Part shown: positions 22,584 to 31,816 of the stretch, in pieces | Layout: each line of letters starts with the position of its first letter | How positions within the stretch are numbered: position 1 is the first letter of the stretch | Source of the DNA: Candidatus Zixiibacteriota bacterium | GTDB taxonomy: Bacteria; Zixibacteria; MSB-5A5; GN15; JAAZOE01 | Length of the DNA: 32,380 nucleotides | Assembly (NCBI GenBank): GCA_023138975.1 | Contig: JAGLON010000018.1 | Location: 1-32,380 of the forward strand | Direction: 5' to 3' | Made by a program: the position numbers and the translations under genes | Notes under the pieces: generated by a model | Told to the model about the DNA's origin: nothing | The model's input: only the letters and a program-made list of their open reading frames with translations | Databases searched by the model: none

Positions 22584-23969
22584 TTAATTACCAGATTTAA
22601 GGCTGGTAATATCTATTCCATGACTTTTTATCTTTTTACTGAAGGTTGCGCGTTCAATTCCGAGTACCCTTGCGGCTTCGCTGATATGGTAATTAGTAAC
22701 TGTCAGCGCCTCTAAAATAAGCGTTCGTTCGATTTCTTTCATGCGGTCAGTTAATCTAAGGTCTTTATTTCCAGGAAACGGTTCATAGTCTGACAAGTAC
22801 GTTGATACATCCGATTCAAGAATCAATCCGGAATCAGAGAGAGCTACCAGCGATTCAACGGTATCCAACAACTGGCGCACGTTTCCGGGCCAGTCGTATT
22901 CCATCAGGACATTCGTTGCACCCGAATCAAATACTTTTGGTTGAAGTCCCTTTTGAATAGTACATTTTTCCAGGAAACTGCTCACAAGGTGAGGAATATC
23001 CTCGCGGTGTAAGCGCAGCGGAGGTAAAGGGATAACAATTCCCTTGAGCCTGTAATAAAGGTCTTGTCGGAATTTATCCTCTTTGACCAACTGCTCTAAA
23101 TCTCTATGTGTCGCGCACACCAATCTCACATTGGTTGTAATAACTTCAGGGTGCCCAATCGGCTGGTACTCTCCCGTTTCCAGTACTCGCAGCAGCTTGG
23201 CCTGTGTGGTTATATCCAAATCACCAATTTCGTCTAAAAAGACAGTTCCTTCATTGGCATACTCAAACAGTCCTATCTGATCTCTCTTGGCATCGGTGAA
23301 GGCGCCTTTGACATGTCCGAACAATTCCGATTCCACGAGTTCAGGATTCTTATGATTACAGTTAAAAATCGCCAGACTTTTCTCACGGCGGGAGCTGTTA
23401 TTGTGAATCGCCCTTGCAACCAGTTCTTTGCCAGTGCCGGTCTCCCCCAGAATCATGACTTTGGTGTCAGAATTAGAAGCCTTTTGAATCGCCATGAATA
23501 CATTCTGCATAACTTTCGAACGGCCAATCATGCCAAAGCGCACTTCTGCCCTATCAGAGAAAGAAATCATTCCGGTCTTGGCTGCGTATAATTCAACCGC
23601 GTTTTTGACAGAACGCATCAGCCTTGTCAGCGATTTGCCCTTTTGAATATAATCAAACGGCTTTTCATTGGCATCAATTTCATCTTCCCGGTAATCGCCC
23701 GGATACCCGGTATGAAAAATAATAGGCAAGTGTGGATTTAATTCTCGTATCGCCCGCCCAGCCTCAACGCCATCCATCCCGGCCATCTTGATATCCATAA
23801 CAATGGCATTAATCGTTTTGTCTTCTCGCACAGCATCAATTGCTTCTTTCCCAGATGAGACGCAACGAGTTTTATATTCTTCTGAAAACAACAGTCCCAG
23901 CGTTTTTAATACTTGAGGATCATCATCGACCAAAAGAATACTTTCATTTGACCGTTTCGTCTCAGTCAT
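22584..23969 (-). CDS. NtrC-family sigma-54-dependent response regulator
   Basis: This 461-residue protein has a receiver (8-125; phospho-acceptor Asp59 in IVMDIKMAGMDG), a central AAA+ domain (about 148-385) and a Fis-type helix-turn-helix (about 415-455; NYHISEAARVLGIERATFSKKIK). The ATPase has Walker A GETGTGKE, Walker B GTVFLDEIGDL, arginine finger segment FRQDLYYRL, and an intact GAFTDA loop that contacts sigma-54, so it should be a true sigma-54 activator. The start ATG overlaps the end of the kinase gene by eight bases, indicating coupled translation. The nearby -24/-12 promoter at 22415-22430 is a likely target. Confidence 0.95.
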   Translation of the reverse strand: MTETKRSNESILLVDDDPQVLKTLGLLFSEEYKTRCVSSGKEAIDAVREDKTINAIVMDIKMAGMDGVEAGRAIRELNPHLPIIFHTGYPGDYREDEIDANEKPFDYIQKGKSLTRLMRSVKNAVELYAAKTGMISFSDRAEVRFGMIGRSKVMQNVFMAIQKASNSDTKVMILGETGTGKELVARAIHNNSSRREKSLAIFNCNHKNPELVESELFGHVKGAFTDAKRDQIGLFEYANEGTVFLDEIGDLDITTQAKLLRVLETGEYQPIGHPEVITTNVRLVCATHRDLEQLVKEDKFRQDLYYRLKGIVIPLPPLRLHREDIPHLVSSFLEKCTIQKGLQPKVFDSGATNVLMEYDWPGNVRQLLDTVESLVALSDSGLILESDVSTYLSDYEPFPGNKDLRLTDRMKEIERTLILEALTVTNYHISEAARVLGIERATFSKKIKSHGIDITSLKSGN

Positions 23970-26256
23970 GGCGCAGCTCCTGTGTATCTACCTGCAAATG
24001 AATGACAAAATTGGTCCCGACACCGTCTTCTACCGCAATTGATATATCCCCGTGATACATTTCTATAATCTTCTTAGCCGTAGCCAAACCAATTCCGGTG
24101 CCTTTATCAGGTTTTGTAGAATAGAACGTGTTGAAGACATTTTCGTGATCTTCCGGCGGTATACCCGGACCACTATCAGCAAACGAAATCCGAACCCTAT
24201 CACCTCTTTGCTCACTGGTAATTCGTATCGTCTTCTCACCACTGAAATCTTCAAGGGCATCAAGGCTGTTTAGAATCAAATTATTGAAGACTATATATAT
24301 CTGCTGTGTATTTGCTATCACTCGAAGATTCTCAAGCTGTTCCGTTTGGACCGATACTTCCAGCTGGCCAATTCGCAGTTTATTCGCTTCAATAACTTCA
24401 CCAATTGTTTTGGGAATATCTACAGGTTCAGGATTATTTTGAGAGTCAAGCCTTGTAAACTGTGATATTAACTCAGTAATATCAATCGCTTTTTCAACGG
24501 CGGCTTTGGCATCCCGGCTGAATTCTTCCAACAGTTCAGGTTTCTTCAATAGCATGTCTTTCTTGAGCAATAACATGCTGAGGGTACCCTCAGCAGGGAA
24601 AAGAGCATTTCTAATTTCGTGAGCGAAACCGCCGGCAATATCCTTGGCCTGTTTATATTTTTCCTGCGCAATTATTGTTTGCTGTGCTTCACGAAGAGCC
24701 TGATGAGTTTCTTCCAGTTCCCGCTTCTGCTTCTGTATCAGTTTCAATACTTGCTTATCTCGGAATCGGTAGATTATAATAGTAAAAAGTCCAGCAATGA
24801 GTCCCGAAATAAGCATTAAAAAATAACTTTGATTTCGGTGGTAAAAGTTTGAAGCCATTTCAATTATATTGCGCTCTTCCAAATATCCTATTGAAAAGGT
24901 TTTATAATCTGATAAACCTAGCATTGTGGTGTTTGACGCGGAATCCAGCATCACCGCATCAAAGTTCTCGGCAAAAAAGGGATAGTGAACAATTTTTTGC
25001 AGGTCCTTTGTATAGAGGCCATCATCAAAATGCAAAACCTCCCCATAGTCCGGTATAGATACAACTTTCTGGAAATTCCCCATCTTTACCGGTCCGCCCG
25101 ATGCAAACACGTTTAGCCCGGTATCGAGCGCAATGACATTCCGCTTATCATCCACGGCAAAGAGTGTATTCAGGAGTCTATCCTGATAAGGAAGCAACCA
25201 TATGGTCGATGCGTATATAGGCAATGTAACTGATTTGAGAATCTCACCCCGGGAGTTTATTTTGGATAATGTCAAGGTATCCCGGTAAAGAGATTCCAAG
25301 TTATCAGCCTCAGCCAGAACAGCAACGCTGTCCGGTGATACTAAGGGACACTGGTGCATCAAATAAAAGTACCCATCCTCTTCAGTCGGGATCAAATCTC
25401 TTCTCGTAGCACGAACTGAAATAATCTTATTAAAAAGTATCTCACCTCTTGAGTTGACTATTGAAATAAAGGCATACGAATCACTGTAATTATCATCAGA
25501 TCTGCCCTGCATCGGATTTCCGGTAATGAACATAATTTGGGGATTAGACGAGTCCCCGCAGCTATACAAGCGATCATTAAACAACTGACTAGCAACATCC
25601 AGCGTCCATTCAATTTGCATCGTTTCTAATTCAATGCAAAAAAGCCTTCGCGGACCAATTTCGCGCTTAGATGAAAGAAAGACAAAGGCCTCTGTCAAAC
25701 CATCAAAATCATAATCCATTAATTTGTTGAAATATATCTGCGGTTCCCAGATGTTATTGTACAGGGTATCTTTTCCCTTGCAGAGATAGAGGAAATCAAT
25801 CTTTTCCTCACCATCAGGACACAGATTGAAGAAAAACGCCGAATCATTCCGGTACCCCGCTCCAACAAGCGCAGCACATTCCCGGGAAGAATCACGGTAC
25901 AGACGGCAGTCGTTGATAGTAAGATTAAATACATCGTTATCAATTATATGCCTTGAAGGATAAAACTCAAGGTTCGATATCGCTGGCATATCAGAGGTAA
26001 AACTTGAGTTGCTGAGAGAGATTATTTTTGCCTGAAGAATTGAATCTTGACCTTTTTGGATGACAAAGAATCTATGACCGATGCCTTTTGTAAGATCCCC
26101 GGTAGAGTGGCTATTCATTTCAACATAACGGAGGGGCAAATAGGCTGTATCCTGCTCGGCGCGTATATTTAAATCTTCTAAAGCAAAGCACACCGTTGAA
26201 AACAACAAACAGATACAGAATATCACTAAATAAACAAGGCGACTAGGAGATATCAT
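23962..26256 (-). CDS. Sensor histidine kinase with large periplasmic propeller-like sensor
   Basis: The 764-residue protein has a signal peptide (1-25). A periplasmic region of about 450 residues follows, whose repeated short strands and DYDFDGLTEAFVFL motif (Asp181/183/185, Gly186) resemble a calcium-binding FG-GAP/beta-propeller blade. One membrane helix (about 480-503) and a coiled coil (510-540) lead to the dimerisation helix GGFAHEIRNALFP (phospho-acceptor His546). The HATPase domain has NNLILNSLDAL, DSGPGIPPED and GTGIGLATAKKI. It pairs with the overlapping NtrC-type regulator. No clear ribosome binding site is seen before the ATG. Confidence 0.9.
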   Translation of the reverse strand: MISPSRLVYLVIFCICLLFSTVCFALEDLNIRAEQDTAYLPLRYVEMNSHSTGDLTKGIGHRFFVIQKGQDSILQAKIISLSNSSFTSDMPAISNLEFYPSRHIIDNDVFNLTINDCRLYRDSSRECAALVGAGYRNDSAFFFNLCPDGEEKIDFLYLCKGKDTLYNNIWEPQIYFNKLMDYDFDGLTEAFVFLSSKREIGPRRLFCIELETMQIEWTLDVASQLFNDRLYSCGDSSNPQIMFITGNPMQGRSDDNYSDSYAFISIVNSRGEILFNKIISVRATRRDLIPTEEDGYFYLMHQCPLVSPDSVAVLAEADNLESLYRDTLTLSKINSRGEILKSVTLPIYASTIWLLPYQDRLLNTLFAVDDKRNVIALDTGLNVFASGGPVKMGNFQKVVSIPDYGEVLHFDDGLYTKDLQKIVHYPFFAENFDAVMLDSASNTTMLGLSDYKTFSIGYLEERNIIEMASNFYHRNQSYFLMLISGLIAGLFTIIIYRFRDKQVLKLIQKQKRELEETHQALREAQQTIIAQEKYKQAKDIAGGFAHEIRNALFPAEGTLSMLLLKKDMLLKKPELLEEFSRDAKAAVEKAIDITELISQFTRLDSQNNPEPVDIPKTIGEVIEANKLRIGQLEVSVQTEQLENLRVIANTQQIYIVFNNLILNSLDALEDFSGEKTIRITSEQRGDRVRISFADSGPGIPPEDHENVFNTFYSTKPDKGTGIGLATAKKIIEMYHGDISIAVEDGVGTNFVIHLQVDTQELRHD

Positions 26257-26518
26257 ATAATCAGGCTATCCTGGTGACAGTAATGCATTATTGTATAATA
26301 ATTAACAGCATATTAGAAATTTGTCAAGGCTCATTGCACATCAGTATAGATAATACTCTTTCAATTGCTGACAATATCTCTGTTCTAAATATTAGACTGC
26401 TCCAGCATATTTAGGCCGGCTTGAAAGAGTCTTGAAAAAACTGTCTACAATTCTTTATAATTGAGATGCTCGAAAGATTCAATACAGGATAATTGAGAAT
26501 TGAACCCTTAAATATCTC
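26257..26518. other. AT-rich intergenic region, no gene seen
   Basis: This 262-base spacer separates the 3' end of the TPR-CHAT gene from the kinase start on the same (minus) strand. It should contain the kinase promoter. I see no strong terminator hairpin and no acceptable -24/-12 match. Confidence 0.4.
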
Positions 26519-29500
26519 TTACTTGGGATTCCCGGTTAGGATAAATCCACTCCATAATACAGGATGGGCAACACCGTATTTTTGTTTCGCCTTATCCATT
26601 AACGTGAGGGATGCAGTCCTGAGAGCATCTCGCTTCGATTCTCCGCCAAGCCAATTAGTATAAAACAGCTGCATAAGCTCAGCCGCTTCTTTATCCGGCA
26701 CCTTCCATAGACTGGTGATCAATGATCGAACACCGGCATGGCGGAAGGAACGGCAAAGCCCAAGCACTCCTCCACTGCCTAAGACCCGTCCTACTCCGGT
26801 TTCACAGGCGGATAGAGTGGCTATTTCAGTATTCATAAGATTTAACTGGGACACTTCAAGGGCTGTCAAAATGCCATCTTCATTGAAATCATAACCTGTC
26901 CCATTTTTTGATTCCTTAATTATCCGGTTGGCACCGCTCATTATCAACCCGGACCGCAATAGAGGATTGACAATATCCAAAGCCTCGGTTTCCGGATCGG
27001 TCTCACAGAAATATCCATGTGTTGAAATGTGTAAAATATATGGCGGCTTCTGAATACTCTTAATATTCGATTCGTTGGCAGCCGAACCGACAAATTCTCT
27101 GGTAGCAATGGAAGTACTATTCTCAATGGCATTAATAATAGCGTCAGATTCCTGCCGGCTGTATTTGAGTTGTTGGTACTCTGACGAAAGGCAAGAACCT
27201 GAACGGAGAAACGTCAGTTCATCTTCCCAAATGTCGGCACCAGCTTGATTCTTGGCTATCGGTAACTCCTCTGCCGCATCCAAAAAGGAACTATTGAAGT
27301 TGGGATCAGAAAATACATAGGCTATATTGTCGGTTGTCGTGGATGTTTTATTATGAAGTAATTCCCGGCCTGATCCCAGGTAACAAACACTGTGATCCTC
27401 AATAAAATAGCGCCCCGTTCCGTCAAATAGAATTTCAAACGGCAGTAAGCACAGCATATCATCAGGAGAGATAAACAGGACAGAATCGTTGGGGAAATGT
27501 TCCCGAATTGGTTGTACTAACCGACGATATAGCACATTAGTCAACTCAGATAGCTCTTGCTCATATACAGCGACATTGGAAGAAAACAGATATGCATAGG
27601 AAATGTCAATCTTATCCCTGGCAAGCATGATTAAGCTGTCAATCTCCTGGGCTTCTCCAAGATCATAGAGGGAAATATCACCCATCGCATCCAGGCGAAT
27701 CGCCAGATAACGAGGCGGGCCAATTCGTTCATTATGGTTTCCCGGAATGGAATGATTATACGGCTCGTATTTGATATACTCCCACAATACTTCTTCTCTG
27801 CCAAGAGCAGCACAGACATCTTTAACCCTAAAATTCCTAGTGATATAATCGGCTCTAAATACCTGACTTTTTTCACTTAGCACTGCCTCAATTTGTTCAA
27901 TTTCCGCGATAAGCTCATTAAACCTCTTAGAATGCGCCTGATCGCCTTTGGAAAGATCGGCTAAGTAAAGGTTTGCGGCTTCTGTGCGCAAAGCCTGGAG
28001 CAAGTCGATGTTGGCCAGAATGTCATGGTCATTGGTTCCCAGAATTGATTTTTTTTCCGAAAGCATAACATCCACAACTATTGATTTGCATTTTAGGATG
28101 GTTTCGGCGGTGAGTCTCCTGTATTCCGGTGTTTGTTGAGCCAACGCCGTTGAGAAAAGAGATTTGATATAAAGCGGATAATAGTTCAACCACAACAACT
28201 TCTGGTTTTCAGAAGAAAATGAAAAAACATATTGCAGGAATTGCTGCCTTGAGTTGAAAAAGCGCTCATAGCAAGTAAAGGCGCTGTCATAGTCACTGAT
28301 CGCACAATAGGCGTTAGCCAATTCTTCCAAACTATTATTCGATTCGGGGTGGTCGGGTGAATACAACTTATTTCTCATATTCAGGGACTGCAGGTGGAAA
28401 TCAATTGCTTCGCGATACTTTTCCTGAGCATACAAATTGATACCAAGTCCATCGGCTGCGTTCATAAACAATGCGTGTGTGGAGTCATCTGAATTACTTA
28501 TAAACTCATAAACAGCCTGATAATAATCTTCAGCCTCCCGGTATCGTTTCATTAAGTAATAAATATTGCCCATTGTAGTATAAGTATAGTGAACTGAGTA
28601 ACTATCCCGCCCATATACATTCTCTCGTATGGCCAGAGCTTTATCGCAATACTTGAGAGCCATGTCGAAATCATGACGTTCACCGGCTGTATTGGCAAGG
28701 CCGATATAGCACAAAGCAACTCGGGGGTGGTTCTCACTTACTGTTTGCTTGAGAATATCAAGAGCTTCAAAATTCAAAGAGTCTGACTCATCAAACCGTC
28801 CCATATCTTTATATATACTGGCCAATGCCGAAAGAGTCTGAGCGTTATCCTGATGCATTTTACCGAACGCTTTTCTGGTTAAGTCGAGTGAGGCTGAATA
28901 ATACCTCGAGGCTTTCAAAATCCGGCCCTGTTTCTTATAAAGCAGTCCAATATTGTACAAAGTAACAGCTACGTTTTGATGCTCGGGACCGAATACTTTT
29001 TTAAATATCTTCAGTGATTCGAGATATGGAATCTCGGCCTCTTCGAGGCGATACTGTTCATTGTAAATACTGGCCAAACCAGCTTTTCCCATAGCCACTC
29101 CTAATGACTGCGGGCCTTCAAGTTCGGTCATTATAGCTATGGTGCGATTATAGATATCCTCGGCGTCTTTGTAACGTGTCATATAATTGTAAAGACTTCC
29201 AAGATTTGCAAGTATTTGAGCAACGGAGATGTTATTTTCACCATAATACTTAGTACAAATATTTAGCGCAGTGTTATATTTTTCTTCCGCCAGTTGATAC
29301 TGATGATCATATAAATATACATTGGCAATATTGCATAGAGTGCTTGCGATCAGGGTGTCGCTTTCCGGTATATGTTGCTTCTGAATCGATAAAGCTTGGG
29401 TATGGTAATCTTCGGCTCCAGTCAAATCACCGATGCGAAAATGCAGGATCCCAATTGTATTAAGTACCTGCGAAATCGAAAGATGATTCTCGCCCAATTT

Positions 29501-30199
29501 GTCCTGTTTTATCCTTAGAACAACCTTCAATAGTGAATCAGCTGTATCATATTGCCCAAGGGTTGAATAAACAGTGCTGATGCGATACATATTAACAGCC
29601 GCTTCTGAACTGTTTTCACCGAATAACTCAGTTCTTACCTTAAGAGCCTTTTGATGGTAGAAAAGCGCCGAATCATATTCATGCAATGAACCAAAAACCA
29701 TGCCAAGATTTGTATAATTAAAAGCAACTAATTCATGCTCAGGACCATGAATTAGTTTTCTAATAGCAAGAGATCGCATAACATAGTCACGAGAAATATC
29801 TAAATGCCGCAGATGAAAATTGGCCATGGCTTTGTTGGTATAGATTTCGGCGGTTATAGAATCGCCGGGGCTAATTGACTCATCTTTGGCCAGTGCCAGA
29901 TTGAGAACCGAGTCGGCTTGGGCATGTTCTTGGAGGCCCATAAAACAGAGGGCACAGGCATTGCTAAGAATAAGGCGTTGATAGTCGCTATACTCAATAT
30001 CAACATCGGTATTACTAAGCAATATTAGGCACGAATCAAAATTTTTATCTTCCTGCAAATAGTTGATACTCGTTTGCAAGTTTTCAAAATGTAATTGCGC
30101 ATCGGTTTCAGCTGAAAGGACAGTAGATACTGGAACAATCGCTATAGCAATCGAGAAAATCACATTTAGCCAGACACTATAATTGTAAAAATACCGCAT
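26519..30199 (-). CDS. Exported TPR-CHAT protein (caspase-like protease candidate)
   Basis: The 1226-residue protein has a signal peptide (about 1-30: YNYSVWLNVIFSIAIAIVPV then VLSA-ET). Residues 60-700 are tandem kinesin-light-chain-type TPRs of about 42 residues (for example VAVTLYNIGLLYKKQGRILKA). The C-terminal CHAT domain (about 900-1226) has the caspase-like dyad His1061 (ISTHGYF) and Cys1132 (LSACETG). An EF-hand-like calcium loop lies between them (Asp1104-Glu1115, DFNEDGILTALE). CHAT proteins are clan CD proteases or protein scaffolds. A GTG 11 codons upstream is an alternative start, but the ATG at 30199 has AGGA upstream and gives a cleaner signal peptide. It lies 58 bases after the anti-sigma gene and so is likely part of the sigma operon. 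Confidence 0.9.
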   Translation of the reverse strand: MRYFYNYSVWLNVIFSIAIAIVPVSTVLSAETDAQLHFENLQTSINYLQEDKNFDSCLILLSNTDVDIEYSDYQRLILSNACALCFMGLQEHAQADSVLNLALAKDESISPGDSITAEIYTNKAMANFHLRHLDISRDYVMRSLAIRKLIHGPEHELVAFNYTNLGMVFGSLHEYDSALFYHQKALKVRTELFGENSSEAAVNMYRISTVYSTLGQYDTADSLLKVVLRIKQDKLGENHLSISQVLNTIGILHFRIGDLTGAEDYHTQALSIQKQHIPESDTLIASTLCNIANVYLYDHQYQLAEEKYNTALNICTKYYGENNISVAQILANLGSLYNYMTRYKDAEDIYNRTIAIMTELEGPQSLGVAMGKAGLASIYNEQYRLEEAEIPYLESLKIFKKVFGPEHQNVAVTLYNIGLLYKKQGRILKASRYYSASLDLTRKAFGKMHQDNAQTLSALASIYKDMGRFDESDSLNFEALDILKQTVSENHPRVALCYIGLANTAGERHDFDMALKYCDKALAIRENVYGRDSYSVHYTYTTMGNIYYLMKRYREAEDYYQAVYEFISNSDDSTHALFMNAADGLGINLYAQEKYREAIDFHLQSLNMRNKLYSPDHPESNNSLEELANAYCAISDYDSAFTCYERFFNSRQQFLQYVFSFSSENQKLLWLNYYPLYIKSLFSTALAQQTPEYRRLTAETILKCKSIVVDVMLSEKKSILGTNDHDILANIDLLQALRTEAANLYLADLSKGDQAHSKRFNELIAEIEQIEAVLSEKSQVFRADYITRNFRVKDVCAALGREEVLWEYIKYEPYNHSIPGNHNERIGPPRYLAIRLDAMGDISLYDLGEAQEIDSLIMLARDKIDISYAYLFSSNVAVYEQELSELTNVLYRRLVQPIREHFPNDSVLFISPDDMLCLLPFEILFDGTGRYFIEDHSVCYLGSGRELLHNKTSTTTDNIAYVFSDPNFNSSFLDAAEELPIAKNQAGADIWEDELTFLRSGSCLSSEYQQLKYSRQESDAIINAIENSTSIATREFVGSAANESNIKSIQKPPYILHISTHGYFCETDPETEALDIVNPLLRSGLIMSGANRIIKESKNGTGYDFNEDGILTALEVSQLNLMNTEIATLSACETGVGRVLGSGGVLGLCRSFRHAGVRSLITSLWKVPDKEAAELMQLFYTNWLGGESKRDALRTASLTLMDKAKQKYGVAHPVLWSGFILTGNPK

Positions 30200-30257
30200 T
30201 GGGATTATCCTAAGGTTGAGTACAGTAAACACTGTCAGTGATTAACACGACCTGTTA

Positions 30258-30914
30258 TTATTGAATTATCGAAAACTTATATTCTTTAAGGACGATGCGC
30301 TTGCCGTCACGCATCTGTGCAATTTGCAGTTTATAGTCGCCCGCAGACATTTTATCACTAGGATACAATAGATAACCTGTCCCCAGTAAATCAATGCAGT
30401 TGAAACCGGTGACATTGATGACAACATTATCTATTTTATCATAAACGGTGATATCATATTGTTCACCGGAGCGGGCTTCGGTACATACGAAGACTATAAT
30501 ACCATCAAATCCCAGCTCGCATGAGAATGTTTCTTCAGCTTGAGACCTCATGCCCGATAGGTGAATTGTCTGAACGCGAGACTCAGTATCAAAGGCATCA
30601 GGTATAAACCAGAGAACCGCCGGAATCAGCAATAAGATAATAATTGGATAGAGTAAGGCAGGGCGGAAAATAACAGGTGCGTTGGGCCAGAGAAAACTCC
30701 AGATGGATTTAGTTTTACCCCTGTTCGGACGAGATTCTTTTTCAACAGCCTGAGCAATGATTTCCTGCGCATCGGAGTCGTTTAGCAAAACACTGGCCTC
30801 ATCTTGAAACGAACGGATTTGCTCCAAACAAAAGGTACAAGTCATAAGATGCTCTTCGAACAGCCGAGTTTCAGCATCATTTAAGACCTTTAACTCATAT
30901 CCGTGCAGTAACAT
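30258..30914 (-). CDS. Membrane anti-sigma factor with zinc finger (module 2)
   Basis: This product (218 residues from ATG 30914) has EEHLMTCTFCLEQI, the H-x3-C-x2-C part of an anti-sigma zinc finger. One membrane helix follows (about 86-106, LLYPIIILLLIPAVLWFIP), then an extracytoplasmic domain of about 110 residues with short strands. The frame stays open upstream to the sigma stop. Codons just before this ATG encode CTDKTAG, matching CTDKRFKEM at the N-terminus of the paralogue at 19731 and supplying the missing first zinc Cys. Translation may therefore begin at ATT 30947, with GGACGGG at the right spacing, giving 229 residues. The presumed target is the sigma factor encoded just upstream. 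Confidence 0.85.
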   Translation of the reverse strand: MLLHGYELKVLNDAETRLFEEHLMTCTFCLEQIRSFQDEASVLLNDSDAQEIIAQAVEKESRPNRGKTKSIWSFLWPNAPVIFRPALLYPIIILLLIPAVLWFIPDAFDTESRVQTIHLSGMRSQAEETFSCELGFDGIIVFVCTEARSGEQYDITVYDKIDNVVINVTGFNCIDLLGTGYLLYPSDKMSAGDYKLQIAQMRDGKRIVLKEYKFSIIQ

Positions 30915-30950
30915 GCCTGCCGTTTTGTCTGTGCATTGCTCGCTAATGAT

Positions 30951-31508
30951 TCACCCGTCCTTTTCCAAACACTGATTAAGTAACTTACGTCCCCGGTTTA
31001 AAATCATATAAAAATTGCTGCGTTTCACCTTTAGGCGTTCACAGATTTCTTCCGTCGTATACCCTAATTGGACTAAATTCATCGCCCGGGCATACCGGAT
31101 ATAGGACCTGCTTATTTTTTTAAGGCAATCCAACAGCGCCCGCCTTTTAACCGGATCGACGGTTTGACTCGCGGGGGACGCTCCCGCTATATCATTATAT
31201 CCATAGGTTATGGACCGTCGTGTTATATCCCGATGCTGGTAATAGTTACCTATTTTGTTACGCAATATCTTATAAGCCCAGGATTCAAAATTATTCTTCG
31301 GGTCCTCAGTCTTATATTTTTCAATAACGACCAGGCATGCGTCCTGAGCAACATCGCGAGCATCTTCTCCATTAATACGTTGTTTGGCAATCACGTTAAA
31401 TCTAACAGCCAAATAACTAAAAATCTGCTCTTCGGCAGATTTATCCCCCGATCGGGCCGTAAATAATATTTCTTGTAAAGCGGTGTTAAGTGACATTGTG
31501 CTCATCAT
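30951..31508 (-). CDS. ECF RNA polymerase sigma factor (module 2)
   Basis: This 185-residue protein has sigma-2 (about 25-90; EDARDVAQDACLVVIEKY and WAYKILRNKIGNYYQHR) and sigma-4 (about 125-180; GYTTEEICERLKVKRSNFYMILNRGRKLL). It is paralogous to the sigma at 19141 along its whole length. Two adjacent ATGs (31508 and 31505) follow AAGGG; the second has the better spacing, and a third (31496) is also possible. The gene is first in a sigma / anti-sigma / TPR-CHAT operon and is divergent from the C25-type protease gene, which may be one of its targets. Confidence 0.9.
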   Translation of the reverse strand: MMSTMSLNTALQEILFTARSGDKSAEEQIFSYLAVRFNVIAKQRINGEDARDVAQDACLVVIEKYKTEDPKNNFESWAYKILRNKIGNYYQHRDITRRSITYGYNDIAGASPASQTVDPVKRRALLDCLKKISRSYIRYARAMNLVQLGYTTEEICERLKVKRSNFYMILNRGRKLLNQCLEKDG

Positions 31509-31740
31509 CCCTTAAATAAAAGATATGTAAACCATCCCAGAATGTCAATGTATATTGTTATAAATATATCTCAAATAAACTTTTACTGTTAGATATCAGT
31601 CGCATGCCAAACAACCCCAGTAGCATAAAATTGGGTTCTAAGAAATAATAATAAATTGGTCAGATGAAACAAATTCACCTTTTGGGGGCAAGAAAGGTGG
31701 TATACACAAACTCATTTGTTGTTTTTGTGAGATAGTTACT

Positions 31741-31767
31741 TTGGCAATAATTGATTCACATTATAAT
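31741..31767 (+). promoter_or_regulatory. Candidate promoter for the C25-type protease gene
   Basis: TTGGCA (31741-31746) and a perfect TATAAT (31762-31767) are separated by 15 bases, slightly short. They lie 50 bases before the start codon. Confidence 0.35.
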
Positions 31768-31805
31768 CATTTTATATGGGATACTTGTTAACAAAAAACC
31801 TACAT

Positions 31806-31812
31806 AGGAGGT
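31806..31812 (+). promoter_or_regulatory. Strong ribosome binding site of the C25-type gene
   Basis: AGGAGGT, four bases before ATG 31817, is the best Shine-Dalgarno in the window and fixes a start that ends only at the window edge. Confidence 0.7.
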
Positions 31813-31816
31813 AAGC

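Larger units (their letters stand above)
31509..31816. other. Divergent promoter region, no gene seen
   Basis: This 308-base AT-rich spacer lies between the leftward sigma gene and the rightward C25-type gene. A candidate sigma-70 promoter lies at 31741-31767. I see no open frame with a ribosome binding site and no strong hairpin. Confidence 0.5.

Noticed and set aside
26403..26418. Possible -24/-12 promoter before the kinase gene (minus strand CGGCCTAAATATGCTG)
   Set aside because: GG and GC are separated by nine bases instead of ten, and the flanking bases do not match.
26519..31508. A CRISPR type III-E locus, because of TPR-CHAT plus sigma factor
   Set aside because: No repeat array, no gRAMP or other cas gene is present, and this CHAT protein is exported; only the logic is similar.
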